From contig NZ_MQUA01000013.1 in the NCBI RefSeq assembly GCF_002943715.1, positions 62,001 through 126,000 on the forward strand: DNA of 64,000 bases. The letters are read 5' to 3'. Numbering within the stretch: position 1 is the first letter of the stretch; each line of letters begins with the position of its first letter. A program made the position numbers and the translations under genes. Under the pieces are notes generated by a model, which saw nothing but the letters and a program-made list of their open reading frames with translations, had not been told where the DNA came from and ran no database searches. The stretch comes from Polaribacter filamentus (lineage in GTDB: Bacteria > Bacteroidota > Bacteroidia > Flavobacteriales > Flavobacteriaceae). Shown one piece after another: positions 28,407 to 38,747 of this stretch.

Positions 28407-30018
28407 TTAGTTTTGATCTGCTGCAGATAAATTTGGATTAGCATTAATTTCCGCTTGTGGGATTTTAAATATCCATTTATCATTAAGAGATGGTTTTGCT
28501 TGTGTAAAACCATCTTGATATAACACTAGTGAAGCACCAGAACCAGTTAAGTTAATTCCTTCATCCCAACGGATATGATCATGATATCCAAAACCTTCTG
28601 CGTACAATTCAATACGTCTTTGCCATTTGATATGGTCCATTAATTTTTCTTTAGTATTAAATATGGTAACATCGTAAGCCGAATCTCTCTCTTCACCTAA
28701 TGGTTTCAATGCAGCTTGAGCTCCTGCAACATCATCCATCATTGCTTCAGCTTCCGCTTCAATTAAATACATTTCTGATGCTCTCATGAAAATAACATCA
28801 TCTGGGTCTATAGTGCCTGGGTTTTTATTTCTAAACTTTACATGCATATAAGGATGCTGATTATGTCTAGAAGTTACACCCCATGCATCTTCAATAGCTC
28901 TTCTTGCTGCTTGGAATGCAGCCGCATCTGTGTAGTTAGGGTCGTTTCCAAAACCACCTTGATCATTTGCCGCAGAACCATTAGTATTTGGTGCCATTGG
29001 TAAATATAAATCTGACCTATAATCCGTAGCAGGAGTAGCGTCATACACTAACTTACTGATAAGTTTTGGATTTCCTCTATTCTGACTTCCTTGAAAAGTA
29101 GGAGACATGTAGTAGAAATAAGAAGCAAAAAATGTTGTTTCTGTAGAGATTACTCTCGCTCCCAAATTACTTCAGATAAATCTGTAGTATTAAAACCAGA
29201 GTTCCAACCATCTTTGTTTATAAGAGCATAACCATTACGTGCTAAAATAGCGTTTTCTGATGCTACAGACCAATTCCCTGCAGATAATGCTACTCTTGCT
29301 TTAATACCGTATGCTGTGTTAAGATCTAAATTAGATTTGTTATCACTAGGAGCTGCAACCTTAAAATAATCGATAGCAGTATCTATATCTTGATATACTT
29401 GATCATAAACAGCTTGCACTGTGGATCTAGGCTCACTTGTGTAAGGTGCTTCTGTAGCAAACAATAAAGGAACTCCAGGATCTGTAGCAGGGATCCCTAT
29501 AATATAACCTTTACCATAAGTAGATACTAAAGAATGGTAAGCCCAAGCTCTATATGCATGTGCTTGTCCCAAAATATCGTTCATATTAGCATCTTTGGTT
29601 AATCCATCTTGTTCTACTTTGTTAATGATAGAATTAGCACTTGCAATAATTTGGTAACGTTGGTACCATAATTGCTCAACAGTAGTAGAAGTTTCTAATG
29701 TATGAGTATTCCATTGTAATTCAGCTCTCATCCATCCATTACCTCTTGCAGAATGTATTAAGTCTCCACTTATTACATCAAACATTGGTAAGAAGTAATG
29801 CATACCAGCTCTAGTATTTTCTCCTCCTGGAATAAAACCATTTTGAGCAAACATTATTCTATGAAGACCATTAACAACTAAACGCATATTCTCTGGAGAC
29901 GATAAGGCATCTCCAGCAGATATTGCATCTGTTGGTGTAGTCTCCAAAAATTCTTCGTTACATGATGTCATTGTGATTGTTAAAACCACCAATAACAATA
30001 AACTTATTTTTTTAACAT
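28407..30018 (-). pseudogene. SusD/RagB-like nutrient-binding lipoprotein (pair 1), one frameshift
   Basis: Two overlapping frames, 30018-29150 and 29165-28407, make one SusD-family protein of about 536 residues: a lipoprotein signal (start ATG at 30018, MLKKISLLLLVV, TMTSCNEEFLE), TPR-like helices (AHAYRAWAYHSLVSTYG) and the C-terminal SusD region (DPDDVIFMRASEMYLIEAEA, RRIELYAEGFGYHDHIRWD). The break lies at about 29150-29160: the frame ends VIWERE-stop and resumes RVISTETTFF. One lost base or a GA duplication in GAGCGAGAG explains it. SusD proteins cap the SusC transporter and bind glycans or peptides. It starts 25 bp after the susC gene. Confidence 0.88.
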
Positions 30019-30043
30019 GATTATTATTTTTATTATTATGAAT

Positions 30044-33000
30044 TTAAAGAGATATATTTAATCCAAAAGTTACTGTTCTAGCAGGATTAAAATCGTTTCC
30101 AGCACCCGTTCCTCCTAAATTGAATTGAGGATTAAGTCCTGTTCTTGCAGTATTTATGAATAAATTCTCACCAGACACGTATACTTTCATATTACTTACA
30201 CCTAATTTTTCTGTAATTAAGTCATTAAAACTATACCCAACATTTACATTTTTAAGTGCTAAAAAAGAAGCATCTGTTAAAAATCTAGTAGATTGAGTTT
30301 GTACTTGTGTTGTACTACCTACTTCTAATCTAGGAACATCTGTAATGTCTCCTGCTTGTTTCCATGCATTTAAAACATCTGGATGATAAGAGTTTCCATA
30401 ATTACCAGTATGCATCATTGCAGAATATCCGTTATCTAAAAGGTCACCTCCTATACCGTAGGTAAATAATAAATCTGCTGTAAATCCTTTATAACTAAAA
30501 GTATTAGAAATAGAACCTAAAACATCAGGAATTGTGTTCGCTTCTGAATATGCTCTTTGAGTATCATTCCAATCATTAGTAGTTTCATGAACACCATTTG
30601 CATCTAAAATAGCAACACTGTTACCATCTAAATCATCTTCATACATGTAATACAAGGCATCTCCATTTGCTGGGTCTACACCTGCAGAATGAAACAAAAA
30701 GAAGTCATATCTAGATCTTCCAACTTCCCATCTTTTAGAACCATTTATAAATGGTTCTGGTAATTTAACTATTTCATTCTTAAAAGTTGAAGCCTGAACA
30801 GTTACATCCCATTTAAAGTCACTTTTGTTTAATAAATGAGCCGTTAAACTAAGTTCAATACCTGAATTACTAACATCTGCAATATTAAAAGGAGCAGAAT
30901 TAATACCATTAGATAATGGTATTGGCAAGTTGTACAATAAATCTGTAGAATTCTTTTCCCAATATTCTACACTACCATCTAAAAAGTTATTGAATAAACC
31001 AAACTCTAAAGCTGCTTCCCAACTTCCTACAGTTTCCCATTCTAATAGTTGGTTACCAGGGTTTGTAAATACGATAGCTGGAACACCAGCATTAGATGTT
31101 AATGAATATAAAGCTTGAGAGATAAAGAAATCATTTAAATCATCATTACCTACTTGTCCATAAGAGGCTCTTAATTTTAAACGATCTATAAAAGAAACAT
31201 TTTTAATAAAATCTTCTTGATCTATTCTCCATGCACCACCTACAGAATAGAAAGTACCCCATCTTGCATCTGTACTTAATACAGAAGTACCATCACTTCT
31301 TACAGAACCAGAGATATAATACTTATTATCATAATCGTATTTTAATCTTGCAAAATATCCTTCAATTCTCTTTGTGGTTGTAGAACCACCTAATCTTACA
31401 GGGATTGCAAAATTATCAAATTCAAAAATACCTGAAGCTGTCTGTGTAGTTGCTAAACCGTCGTTGCTAGAAAAATCTCTTTGATAACTTTCATGACCTA
31501 ATGTAGCATTGAAATTATGTACGTTCTTAAAAGATTTAGTGTAATCTAATACTTGAGAGAAGTTAATAACGTCTCTTCTAAATCTTGTCTCTCCATATCT
31601 ACCTGTTGGTTGCCCGTCTCCTACAATTGGATTTTCGTAACTTTTATTAATTCCTTCATTAATATCCATTCCGTAGTTAAGTCTTAAATTAAGACCTTCT
31701 GTAATGTTTAAGTCCGCATAATATCTAAAACCATAAGTATTATCTCTGTTTAACTCATCATTTAATATTGCTTCAGCTATTGCATGACGCCCAGGATTAT
31801 TAGGTCTAGATCCTTGATTTAGAGAAATATCTCCTTCACCTACATCAAAAATACGATTACCAGCTGCATCAAGTACTAAATTACCATCAGCATCGTTTAA
31901 GTATACAGGATAAATAGATCCGATATTTTTAGCAAATCCAAAAGGGTTTGCAATACTTCCACCTCTAGAAGGTGGTCCCTTAGATTCTGAAATGGAAATA
32001 TTTGCACTACCTCCAATTTTCAACCATTTATTCACATTAAAATCTCCGTTTACACGAGTTGTAATACGATCAAATTTTGAAGTAATAATATAACCTTCTT
32101 CGTCTAAGTAAGAAGCAGAGAAAAACACTTTATGGTTTTCTCCACCAGATGCAACGTTTACAGAATGATTAGATCTTGTTCCAACTTGATCTAAAACATC
32201 GTACCAATTTAAACTTTTATAAGTTACTTGAGCTGCAGGGTTTAAAGTTCCATCAGTACCAACTATTTGATCGTTTGGCACATTAAAAGGATTGTAACCT
32301 AAACGAGAATAAATTCCTACAGAAGCGTCTGCAGCAGCAGTAGCTCCAGTTAAAGAATTTTTGTATGCTTCCCACATTGTTTCATAATATTGACCTGGGT
32401 TTAGATAATCATATTCTGGAATCCCTCTAGTTACTAGGCCGTATTGAGTAGTAACATTTACTTGAGTTTTTCCTTTTGTACCAGTTTTTGTAGTAATTAA
32501 TACAACACCATTTGCAGCACGAGCACCATATAAAGAAGTCGAAGCACCACCTTTTAAGATAGTCATAGATGCAATATCATCTTGGTTTATTGTATTCAAA
32601 CCTCCTTCAAATTGAATTCCATCAACGATATACAATGGATCTGAACTTCCATTTAAAGTACCCACACCTCTAATAACTATTGTTGGGTCAGAACCTGGTT
32701 GACCAGACGCTGATACAAATTGAACACCAGTTGCTTTACCTTCAATTGCAGCAATTGGAGATGTAACATTTCTTAATGCCAAGTCTTTTGTTGTAACCAC
32801 ACTCGCTGAACCTGTTAAAGCTTCTCTTGTTGAAGTGCCATAAGCAACTATAACGACTTCTTCTAAAACACTACTGTCTTCTGCCATTGTTAAGTTAATA
32901 ACATTAGAGTTACCAATTCTTTTTTCTAGAGTTTTGTAACCTAAATAGCGAAAAACTAAAACAGCTCCCTCTGATGCTGATATCGTATACTTACCGTCAA

Positions 33001-33166
33001 AATCTGTTTCAGTCCCTGTAGAAGCACCTTTGATTAAAATACTTACTCCTGGTAACGGTCCTGATTGATCAGAAACAGTACCCGAAATAGTCTTGTCTTG
33101 TGCAAAGGATATTTGCACGACCAACGCTAGTAATAGCGTTAAAATTCCATTAAACTTTGTCTTCAT
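30044..33166 (-). CDS. SusC/RagA family TonB-linked outer membrane protein (pair 1)
   Basis: 1040 residues: signal peptide (ends QISFAQ), CarboxypepD_reg-like domain (KTISGTVSDQSGPLPGVSI), plug domain (LEEVVIVAYGTS, DPLYIVDGIQFEGG, ILKGGASTSLYGARAANGVV) and a C-terminal 22-strand-type barrel ending in GLNISL. It imports polymer fragments with its SusD partner, driven by TonB-ExbBD. The substrate is not clear; no glycoside hydrolase is adjacent. The signal peptide and leader DNA are nearly the same as in the second susC at 40201-43329. Confidence 0.96.
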   Translation of the reverse strand: MKTKFNGILTLLLALVVQISFAQDKTISGTVSDQSGPLPGVSILIKGASTGTETDFDGKYTISASEGAVLVFRYLGYKTLEKRIGNSNVINLTMAEDSSVLEEVVIVAYGTSTREALTGSASVVTTKDLALRNVTSPIAAIEGKATGVQFVSASGQPGSDPTIVIRGVGTLNGSSDPLYIVDGIQFEGGLNTINQDDIASMTILKGGASTSLYGARAANGVVLITTKTGTKGKTQVNVTTQYGLVTRGIPEYDYLNPGQYYETMWEAYKNSLTGATAAADASVGIYSRLGYNPFNVPNDQIVGTDGTLNPAAQVTYKSLNWYDVLDQVGTRSNHSVNVASGGENHKVFFSASYLDEEGYIITSKFDRITTRVNGDFNVNKWLKIGGSANISISESKGPPSRGGSIANPFGFAKNIGSIYPVYLNDADGNLVLDAAGNRIFDVGEGDISLNQGSRPNNPGRHAIAEAILNDELNRDNTYGFRYYADLNITEGLNLRLNYGMDINEGINKSYENPIVGDGQPTGRYGETRFRRDVINFSQVLDYTKSFKNVHNFNATLGHESYQRDFSSNDGLATTQTASGIFEFDNFAIPVRLGGSTTTKRIEGYFARLKYDYDNKYYISGSVRSDGTSVLSTDARWGTFYSVGGAWRIDQEDFIKNVSFIDRLKLRASYGQVGNDDLNDFFISQALYSLTSNAGVPAIVFTNPGNQLLEWETVGSWEAALEFGLFNNFLDGSVEYWEKNSTDLLYNLPIPLSNGINSAPFNIADVSNSGIELSLTAHLLNKSDFKWDVTVQASTFKNEIVKLPEPFINGSKRWEVGRSRYDFFLFHSAGVDPANGDALYYMYEDDLDGNSVAILDANGVHETTNDWNDTQRAYSEANTIPDVLGSISNTFSYKGFTADLLFTYGIGGDLLDNGYSAMMHTGNYGNSYHPDVLNAWKQAGDITDVPRLEVGSTTQVQTQSTRFLTDASFLALKNVNVGYSFNDLITEKLGVSNMKVYVSGENLFINTARTGLNPQFNLGGTGAGNDFNPARTVTFGLNISL

Positions 33167-33234
33167 TTTATAATTATTTGAATTAATTAGATGTAAAAAT
33201 CTTAAATTAATATTAAATAAACAATTTTTTAACA
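33167..33234 (-). repeat. SusC leader, copy 1 of a 68-bp conserved non-coding segment
   Basis: The 68 bp directly upstream of the susC-1 start match the 68 bp upstream of susC-2 (43330-43397) at about 62 positions with no gaps; similarity stops abruptly beyond. It may hold the 5' UTR or regulator site shared by both operons. Confidence 0.7.
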
Positions 33235-33481
33235 GTAAATTTTTAAAATAAAGTCGATTTTATTGCATTATTCTTTACAAATGCTTTTTTTTATTGTTTT
33301 TACATTAAAAAAAAAGATGGTTTAGTTTAATTTGGCTTTTTTTCGAGCATTTAAAATTATCAACCTTCATTTTTATCAAGTTAATTTTTGGTTTTTAATC
33401 ATTAAGTGATTTCTACGTACTAATTATTTTTTGTTGGTTATTTGTAAGCACTAAGTTTTGTTTTGTTTATTTTTCATCATT
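33235..33481. other. AT-rich intergenic stretch upstream of SusCD operon 1
   Basis: Together with the 68-bp leader this is a non-coding interval of over 300 bp between susC-1 and the rlmB remnant. I see T-rich tracts but no gene, no strong hairpin and no matching TAnnTTTG box with a TTTG partner. Confidence 0.6.
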
Positions 33482-33682
33482 TTAGTTTTTAGATAACCTA
33501 TCTAATTTCTCAACAGGAACTAAGCTTGTAGTAATATTTTTGTCTTTTATGATTTTGTCTAATTCGTAAAAGAGATTTCCTCTTAATCCTTTTTGAAGTT
33601 ATATTTTGTTGACTGTAGCGTCGCTTTCTATAGCTTCAATGATTGTTCTAATACCAAATATAATTGTTGTTTCTTTTGTCAT
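33482..33682 (-). pseudogene. Decayed duplicate of the 5' end of rlmB
   Basis: The minus strand from the ATG at 33682 reads TTIIFGIRTIIEAIESDA...LQKGLRGNLFYELDK..., matching RlmB residues 3-65 with few changes, but a TAA replaces the Tyr codon of NKIY and the copy ends at a stop after LSKN. DNA similarity to 28127-28332 is high and covers the promoter remnant. SusCD operon 1 lies between the real gene and this copy. Confidence 0.88.
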
Positions 33683-33710
33683 GGCGCAGATGTATGCTAA
33701 AAAAAGAATA

Positions 33711-33744
33711 AAAAAAAACCACCTCGAAAGAGGTGGTTTTTTTT
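33711..33744 (-). terminator. Strong bidirectional terminator after the M4 peptidase gene
   Basis: A perfect hairpin with GAAA tetraloop (CCACCTC-gaaa-GAGGTGG) extended by A8/T8 tracts on either side, 20 bp past the peptidase stop. Confidence 0.9.
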
Positions 33745-33763
33745 ATAAAATAAGATTAAATTT

Positions 33764-36325
33764 TTATTTTATGATCAACTTCTTTGTTATTACTTCTTCA
33801 TTTGATTGTAATTTTAAGAAGTATATTCCTTTAGAATAGTTACTTAAATTGATTTCGAATGAGTTTAAAGTAACGTCAATTTTATTTGTAATTGACTTAC
33901 CACTAATATCAAAAATTTCATAATGAAAATCTGAAATATTTTTCATTTCTATATTAAAGATCCCTTGAGAAGGGTTAGGGTATATATTAATGTTTTTATT
34001 TAAAAAGTCTATATCGTTTATAGATAAAGTTTGAGAGCAGTTATAAATAACAATATCATCAATATACCACCCATCGTTCCCATTACATCCGTCACTTCCA
34101 AATTCCCATCTAAGTTTTATTGAGGAGTTGGCTACTAGGCCTAATGAAGAAAGATTGATTACACTTTGGCCCCAAATACTACTGACAGAATTTTCATCTA
34201 CACCAGAGAAAACTTCTTCTTCTACCATAGGGTTGTTATTGTCGTTGTCTGCAGTCAATACCGTATTGTAAGCATTAACAGTAAAGGCATCACCAGGGAT
34301 TATTGCCCAAGTAGTACCTGCATCTAAGCTATATTTTATATTACCACCGTCATATGCTGGCTCAGAAGCAATATTATGTGTAAAAGCCAATTCAAAAATA
34401 CCATCTGTATAATCTGGTATTGAAATTGATCTACTTTCCAAACGAATAATTCCATTTTGTGTATCACAGTTTCCTCCATCTTCAAGACCGTTTGCTGGAT
34501 TTGGAGCATAAAGAGCGATACCTTCTCTTTCTTTTGGAAGATTACTTCTTAATACCCATTCTCTCGCTTCCCATTTCTCTGTATTTTCGGGTAATTGTGT
34601 GATTATCCAACCTTCAGAAACACCAGACTCCCAATCTTCCTGAAATATCGGATTACTCGCAGAAGCTCCACAGATTTCTTCATTCGCGGACAATATTGTT
34701 GCAAAAGTACAGTTATTTTCAGTACGCAATTCAACTGCAATCAGTGCCTTAACTACTTGATCGTAGTCGGATGTAGTGATGCTTTGTCCTGAAGTTCCTG
34801 CAGCCGTTTCTGTTGTCGATAAACCTTCTAAAGCGATTCCAATCAAATCATTAGTAGATGCCTCTATTGCGTCTGCAAAAGCTGAAAACCTACTAGTCTG
34901 GGTTAAGTACTGACTTTGTGCTCTCCAAAAAATATGAGCGGCTTTTGTAAATCCTAAACCAGTTATTGTCTGACCATTGAAAGAACCGCCGTCAACGATC
35001 AAAGCATATGCGTGATTTGGTATTCCTGAGTTCATATGCACACCGCCGTTATCTCCTGTTTCACACCAATAATCGCTACCTGTAACGTTACTAGGGTGTC
35101 CGAAAATTGTTGGATCCCACATATCACGAATAGCTCCACCAAAAGCGGTTGCATCTTCACCCATTTGCCATCTGTTGGTTACAGTAGATCCAGTTCGTAC
35201 AGAATCATCTTCGCCATCGTCTTGATAATTATTTAAAAGATCTATTGTTTCTCCCCAAATATCAGAGAAGGATTCATTTAACGCACCGGATTCATAAGAG
35301 TAAATTAAGTTAGCAGTGTATTGATTGTATGCATGCCCCCATTCATGTGCTACCACATCATCGGAAGCTGTACCATCACAATAATTTGCAGACACTCCGT
35401 TCCAAGTTGCATTTGGGCAATCAATATCTGGATTATTATTGATAGTAACCATTTGAGCGTCATTATTGTCATAAGAGATAACACCAAACGCATTTTTAAA
35501 GAAATAATAGACATGACCGGCAGTCTCTATTTCATTTTTTTGCCATTGTGATAAAAAGAAAGTTGACCCTCCTTCAGAATATCTTTTATTATCTGTATTT
35601 ACTTCATAAAGTATTCTATTTAAAGCATGTGCTATACCAGTAAATTGCTCTATTAGCTTCCCGCTGTGCCCGTCAATAAATAAGAATTCTCTTACGTCTA
35701 AATCATTTCTGATTTCAATTCTGTACGCTAAGTGCTTAGTGGTTACGTAACCTTGTGCTAATCCTTTAGGAAAAAGATACAGTTCGTTGGAAATGATTTT
35801 TAAAGCTGCACCAGACTTATTTAAATTTTGCGATTTAAGAAGACGCAATGCTATGTTTCCAGCGTTATTTTTATTGATGCTGGGAATATGGTTAATATTG
35901 ATGTTGGAAATAATATTCCCATTGATGGAATTTAAATCTTCATTTTTATTAAAATGGAATTTCAATTCAGCGTCGAAGACGGGTACACCTTTATAATATT
36001 GTTTTAGCACAAAATGTTGTAATCCATAAACATCCGTGCTGATTTCTGCGTCTTTTAAGGATGCATCAACATCGGTAATCGTATATATGGATTTATAAGT
36101 ATTTAAAAAGCTATTTACTTTTGCTTTAATGGTATTTCCTTCTAATCGGTAAGGACTGAGCATCGGAAATTTTATAAATCCTGGTGTTTGTAAATTTTTA
36201 TTTAATGTAACGATCGCTTGTGTTGTTGCTTGTAAATCAGCAATTGCTTTTGAGGCAGTATCTTGGGCCTTTGAGGTGTATATTGTAAATATAAATGCAA
36301 TTAATAATAAGTAACTTTTCTTCAT
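33764..36325 (-). CDS. Secreted M4 (thermolysin-like) metallopeptidase with T9SS sorting domain
   Basis: 853 residues: signal peptide (ends YTSKAQ), FTP/PepSY-type propeptide (YGLQHFVLKQYYKGVPVFDAEL), M4 catalytic domain with HEWGH at residues 327-331 (35333-35347) and the downstream zinc ligand Glu in ALNESFSDIWGE, the GGVHMNSGIPNHA active-site segment, a jelly-roll accessory domain (GNDGWYIDDIVIY) and a C-terminal T9SS type A sorting domain (IYPNPSQGIFNI ... GIYFLKLQSNEEVITKKLIIK, in parts). It should be exported by T9SS, activated by propeptide removal and used to digest external protein. It lies alone, closed by a strong terminator. Confidence 0.95.
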   Translation of the reverse strand: MKKSYLLLIAFIFTIYTSKAQDTASKAIADLQATTQAIVTLNKNLQTPGFIKFPMLSPYRLEGNTIKAKVNSFLNTYKSIYTITDVDASLKDAEISTDVYGLQHFVLKQYYKGVPVFDAELKFHFNKNEDLNSINGNIISNININHIPSINKNNAGNIALRLLKSQNLNKSGAALKIISNELYLFPKGLAQGYVTTKHLAYRIEIRNDLDVREFLFIDGHSGKLIEQFTGIAHALNRILYEVNTDNKRYSEGGSTFFLSQWQKNEIETAGHVYYFFKNAFGVISYDNNDAQMVTINNNPDIDCPNATWNGVSANYCDGTASDDVVAHEWGHAYNQYTANLIYSYESGALNESFSDIWGETIDLLNNYQDDGEDDSVRTGSTVTNRWQMGEDATAFGGAIRDMWDPTIFGHPSNVTGSDYWCETGDNGGVHMNSGIPNHAYALIVDGGSFNGQTITGLGFTKAAHIFWRAQSQYLTQTSRFSAFADAIEASTNDLIGIALEGLSTTETAAGTSGQSITTSDYDQVVKALIAVELRTENNCTFATILSANEEICGASASNPIFQEDWESGVSEGWIITQLPENTEKWEAREWVLRSNLPKEREGIALYAPNPANGLEDGGNCDTQNGIIRLESRSISIPDYTDGIFELAFTHNIASEPAYDGGNIKYSLDAGTTWAIIPGDAFTVNAYNTVLTADNDNNNPMVEEEVFSGVDENSVSSIWGQSVINLSSLGLVANSSIKLRWEFGSDGCNGNDGWYIDDIVIYNCSQTLSINDIDFLNKNINIYPNPSQGIFNIEMKNISDFHYEIFDISGKSITNKIDVTLNSFEINLSNYSKGIYFLKLQSNEEVITKKLIIK

Positions 36326-36430
36326 GTTTATGAATTTTATTTTTTTCGTTAATATAAAACTTTTATTACTATAAATAGTTAATTTTTATATAATTTCGAA
36401 TTACTACTAATGTTAAATATGAGCATAAAA

Positions 36431-36463
36431 AAAATGCCATCCTTTTTAAGGAATGGCATTTTA
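36431..36463 (-). terminator. Terminator of SusCD operon 2
   Basis: Inverted repeat AAAATGCCATcC / GaATGGCATTTT with a T-rich loop and flanking A/T tracts, about 20 bp after the last lipoprotein gene of the operon. Confidence 0.82.
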
Positions 36464-36482
36464 AATTACTTTTAAAAGATAT

Positions 36483-37775
36483 TTAATCTAAGGTTAAATA
36501 TTCTGCAAAAGGAATACCATCAAATTCTGGTCCACTAAATGTACCACCACTTTGATGAAATACTGGGTATATCGTCATTGTTGGACTAGCTCCCGAAAAA
36601 TCTATTGTTCCAGAACCGCTTAAACCGTATGCTGGTTGTATAGCTCCATTGTAAGATGAAACAATATAAGGTTGCTCTTCAATTATGAATGCACCAGTAC
36701 AAGGATCTGTAATGGTAACTTTAACAGGAGTACTTGATATAATTACTTCACCCCACCATCCTTCAAACCATTGGAAAGCAATTCCAGTTACATACACATC
36801 TCCATTAGCGTCTACATTAGTTACAACTTCTGATGTGTATCCAAAGTATTCGTACCAAGTTGCATTACCTGACCAAGTTCCAGCCAAAATAGAAAGATCT
36901 AGTGTACTTTTCTCACCTACTTCTTCAAATGAATATGAATTTCCAGATTTGGTAACAGTTGCCATTACATAATTTAAACCTGCACACGAATCAGTAGTAT
37001 TTAAAGCGGCAGAAAAAGAATGTGTCTGACCATTAATAGATCCAACTTGATTAAAAGTAAGTGTTATATCTATATCTGCTGATATTTCGGACATCGCAGC
37101 ATAAAAATCTGCAACGAATGAGTATGTACCGTCAGGTGCATCACCAGATAATATGTACGTTTCGGCACCAGCACCATCAGCACTATCAAAAACTTGTGTG
37201 TAAGGTGAGTCTGTTAGCAGTAATCTTAAATCAGCAAGATCATAAGGCTCAATTGCATTACCATAGTTATCGGTAACCGCACTTGATGCTGCCCAAGACA
37301 TGTTAGCAACTAAATCACCGTCTGTCAAGTTAGCAATGCTAAAAGAAACCGTTTGACCGCTTACACTTTGAACATTTGCTTCTAGTCCAGTTCCAATTTG
37401 GATAGTTGCTGTTTCTGTTTCTTCAATAAGTTCATCAGCGTGTATTGCGATTACATCAGAAACGCTTAAAGAACCTTTTTTAATTGTTACAGTAAGAGGA
37501 ATCGAAAAATCGACTCCATCAGTTGCATCTCCTGAAACTTGCTCTAAGTAAATCACTACATCAGTTACCTGCTTTTCACTAATTGTTACTGTAAAAGCAT
37601 ACTCTTTTTCTTGCTCAACTAAAGTTTGTGAGTTTTCAAAACTTAAAGTAACATTCAAAGAAGGCGAGGTAGCTTTAAGTACACTATCACCTGTATAATC
37701 CTCATTATCATTACAAGACAATAACAAGGTAAATAGAGAAAATAGGAACGATATTTTTATTAATTTATTTTTCAT
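36483..37775 (-). CDS. Lipoprotein with Calx-beta-like domain, SusCD operon 2
   Basis: 430 residues with a lipoprotein signal (LFTLLLSCNDNED). Residues ~45-150 have a Calx-beta/cadherin-like pattern (YAFTVTISEKQVTDVVIYLEQ, in parts; GDATDGVDFSIPLTVTI); the rest is beta-rich. Such genes at the end of SusCD operons often encode surface-exposed SusE/F-like binding proteins; the ligand is unknown. Last of four genes, followed by a terminator. Confidence 0.8.
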   Translation of the reverse strand: MKNKLIKISFLFSLFTLLLSCNDNEDYTGDSVLKATSPSLNVTLSFENSQTLVEQEKEYAFTVTISEKQVTDVVIYLEQVSGDATDGVDFSIPLTVTIKKGSLSVSDVIAIHADELIEETETATIQIGTGLEANVQSVSGQTVSFSIANLTDGDLVANMSWAASSAVTDNYGNAIEPYDLADLRLLLTDSPYTQVFDSADGAGAETYILSGDAPDGTYSFVADFYAAMSEISADIDITLTFNQVGSINGQTHSFSAALNTTDSCAGLNYVMATVTKSGNSYSFEEVGEKSTLDLSILAGTWSGNATWYEYFGYTSEVVTNVDANGDVYVTGIAFQWFEGWWGEVIISSTPVKVTITDPCTGAFIIEEQPYIVSSYNGAIQPAYGLSGSGTIDFSGASPTMTIYPVFHQSGGTFSGPEFDGIPFAEYLTLD

Positions 37776-37793
37776 TTTTAAGAGTTTTTATAA

Positions 37794-38723
37794 TTAATCT
37801 ACTATTTTTTCTAACACTTGATAAAAAGTTCTAGCACCTGATCCAGATGTAAAATATCCAAAAGACATAGTAAGCTGATCTGCACCATTATCAAAACGAG
37901 TTACAAAGTTTGTTAGAGGGCCACACGGTACATCTGTCATGTCTGCTGCATTTGATTCACAAGTTATAAAAGGTTGACCATTACCCAATTGTGCTTCACC
38001 CGCAGGTGTATTTGCAGGATAAGTAATTTTATCATTGCCATCAATTTGAAAATACCATTCGTTACCATTAAAAGGTCCAAAATATTCGACAACTCTATAA
38101 GTAGTAGCATCTACAGATTCTATGGTTGTTACTGGACAATAGTTTATCCAATCTGCTAATACATAGGTTTCAACACCAATTCTATAATAGGCTCCATCTA
38201 AAGGTCTATAAGTACCAGCGAAACGAGTACCTACAGAAACTTTTGTTGTACTACTATTCGATACAATTTTTCCGTTATTTAAAGTAGACACATAACGTAA
38301 TTCCCAAAAATCTCCAATGCTTAATTCTCCATCACTTGCTGGCAATGAACCTGTTGAAAGAGATAATCCTTCAATTAAATTCTCATAAGTAAAACTTGTC
38401 GAAAAAGAACCAGTAGCCCCTATGGTTGTTTCTGAAATATCAATGGTTTCATACAATACTTCATTACTTGTTTCTCCAGTTATAGAGTTTGTAAATGCTA
38501 TATAAACGCCAACTGAATTCGTTTGCTCACGTCCTTGAAAAACATTTCCTGTTGCAGTATAGCTTGCGCCATCACCTACAACATATCCTATCAATCTATT
38601 GTTTAGTTTCAATAAACCACCAGTAGTCGCATCTCCTGTTAGTTCATCATTATCTTCATCTATACAAGATACTACAGTAGCTATTGTAAATAAAGTAAGT
38701 AAAATATATTTTATTTTTTTCAT
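37794..38723 (-). CDS. Hypothetical lipoprotein, SusCD operon 2
   Basis: 309 residues with a lipoprotein signal (MKKIKYILLTLFTIATVVSC). I do not recognise a domain with confidence; the region GTYRPLDGAYYRIGVETYVL and the pattern of paired strands recall SusE/F-type or DUF-class glycan-binding lipoproteins. It follows susD-2 by 24 bp. Confidence 0.8.
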   Translation of the reverse strand: MKKIKYILLTLFTIATVVSCIDEDNDELTGDATTGGLLKLNNRLIGYVVGDGASYTATGNVFQGREQTNSVGVYIAFTNSITGETSNEVLYETIDISETTIGATGSFSTSFTYENLIEGLSLSTGSLPASDGELSIGDFWELRYVSTLNNGKIVSNSSTTKVSVGTRFAGTYRPLDGAYYRIGVETYVLADWINYCPVTTIESVDATTYRVVEYFGPFNGNEWYFQIDGNDKITYPANTPAGEAQLGNGQPFITCESNAADMTDVPCGPLTNFVTRFDNGADQLTMSFGYFTSGSGARTFYQVLEKIVD

Positions 38724-38747
38724 CTTAATAATATTTTTAGTGTTAGA

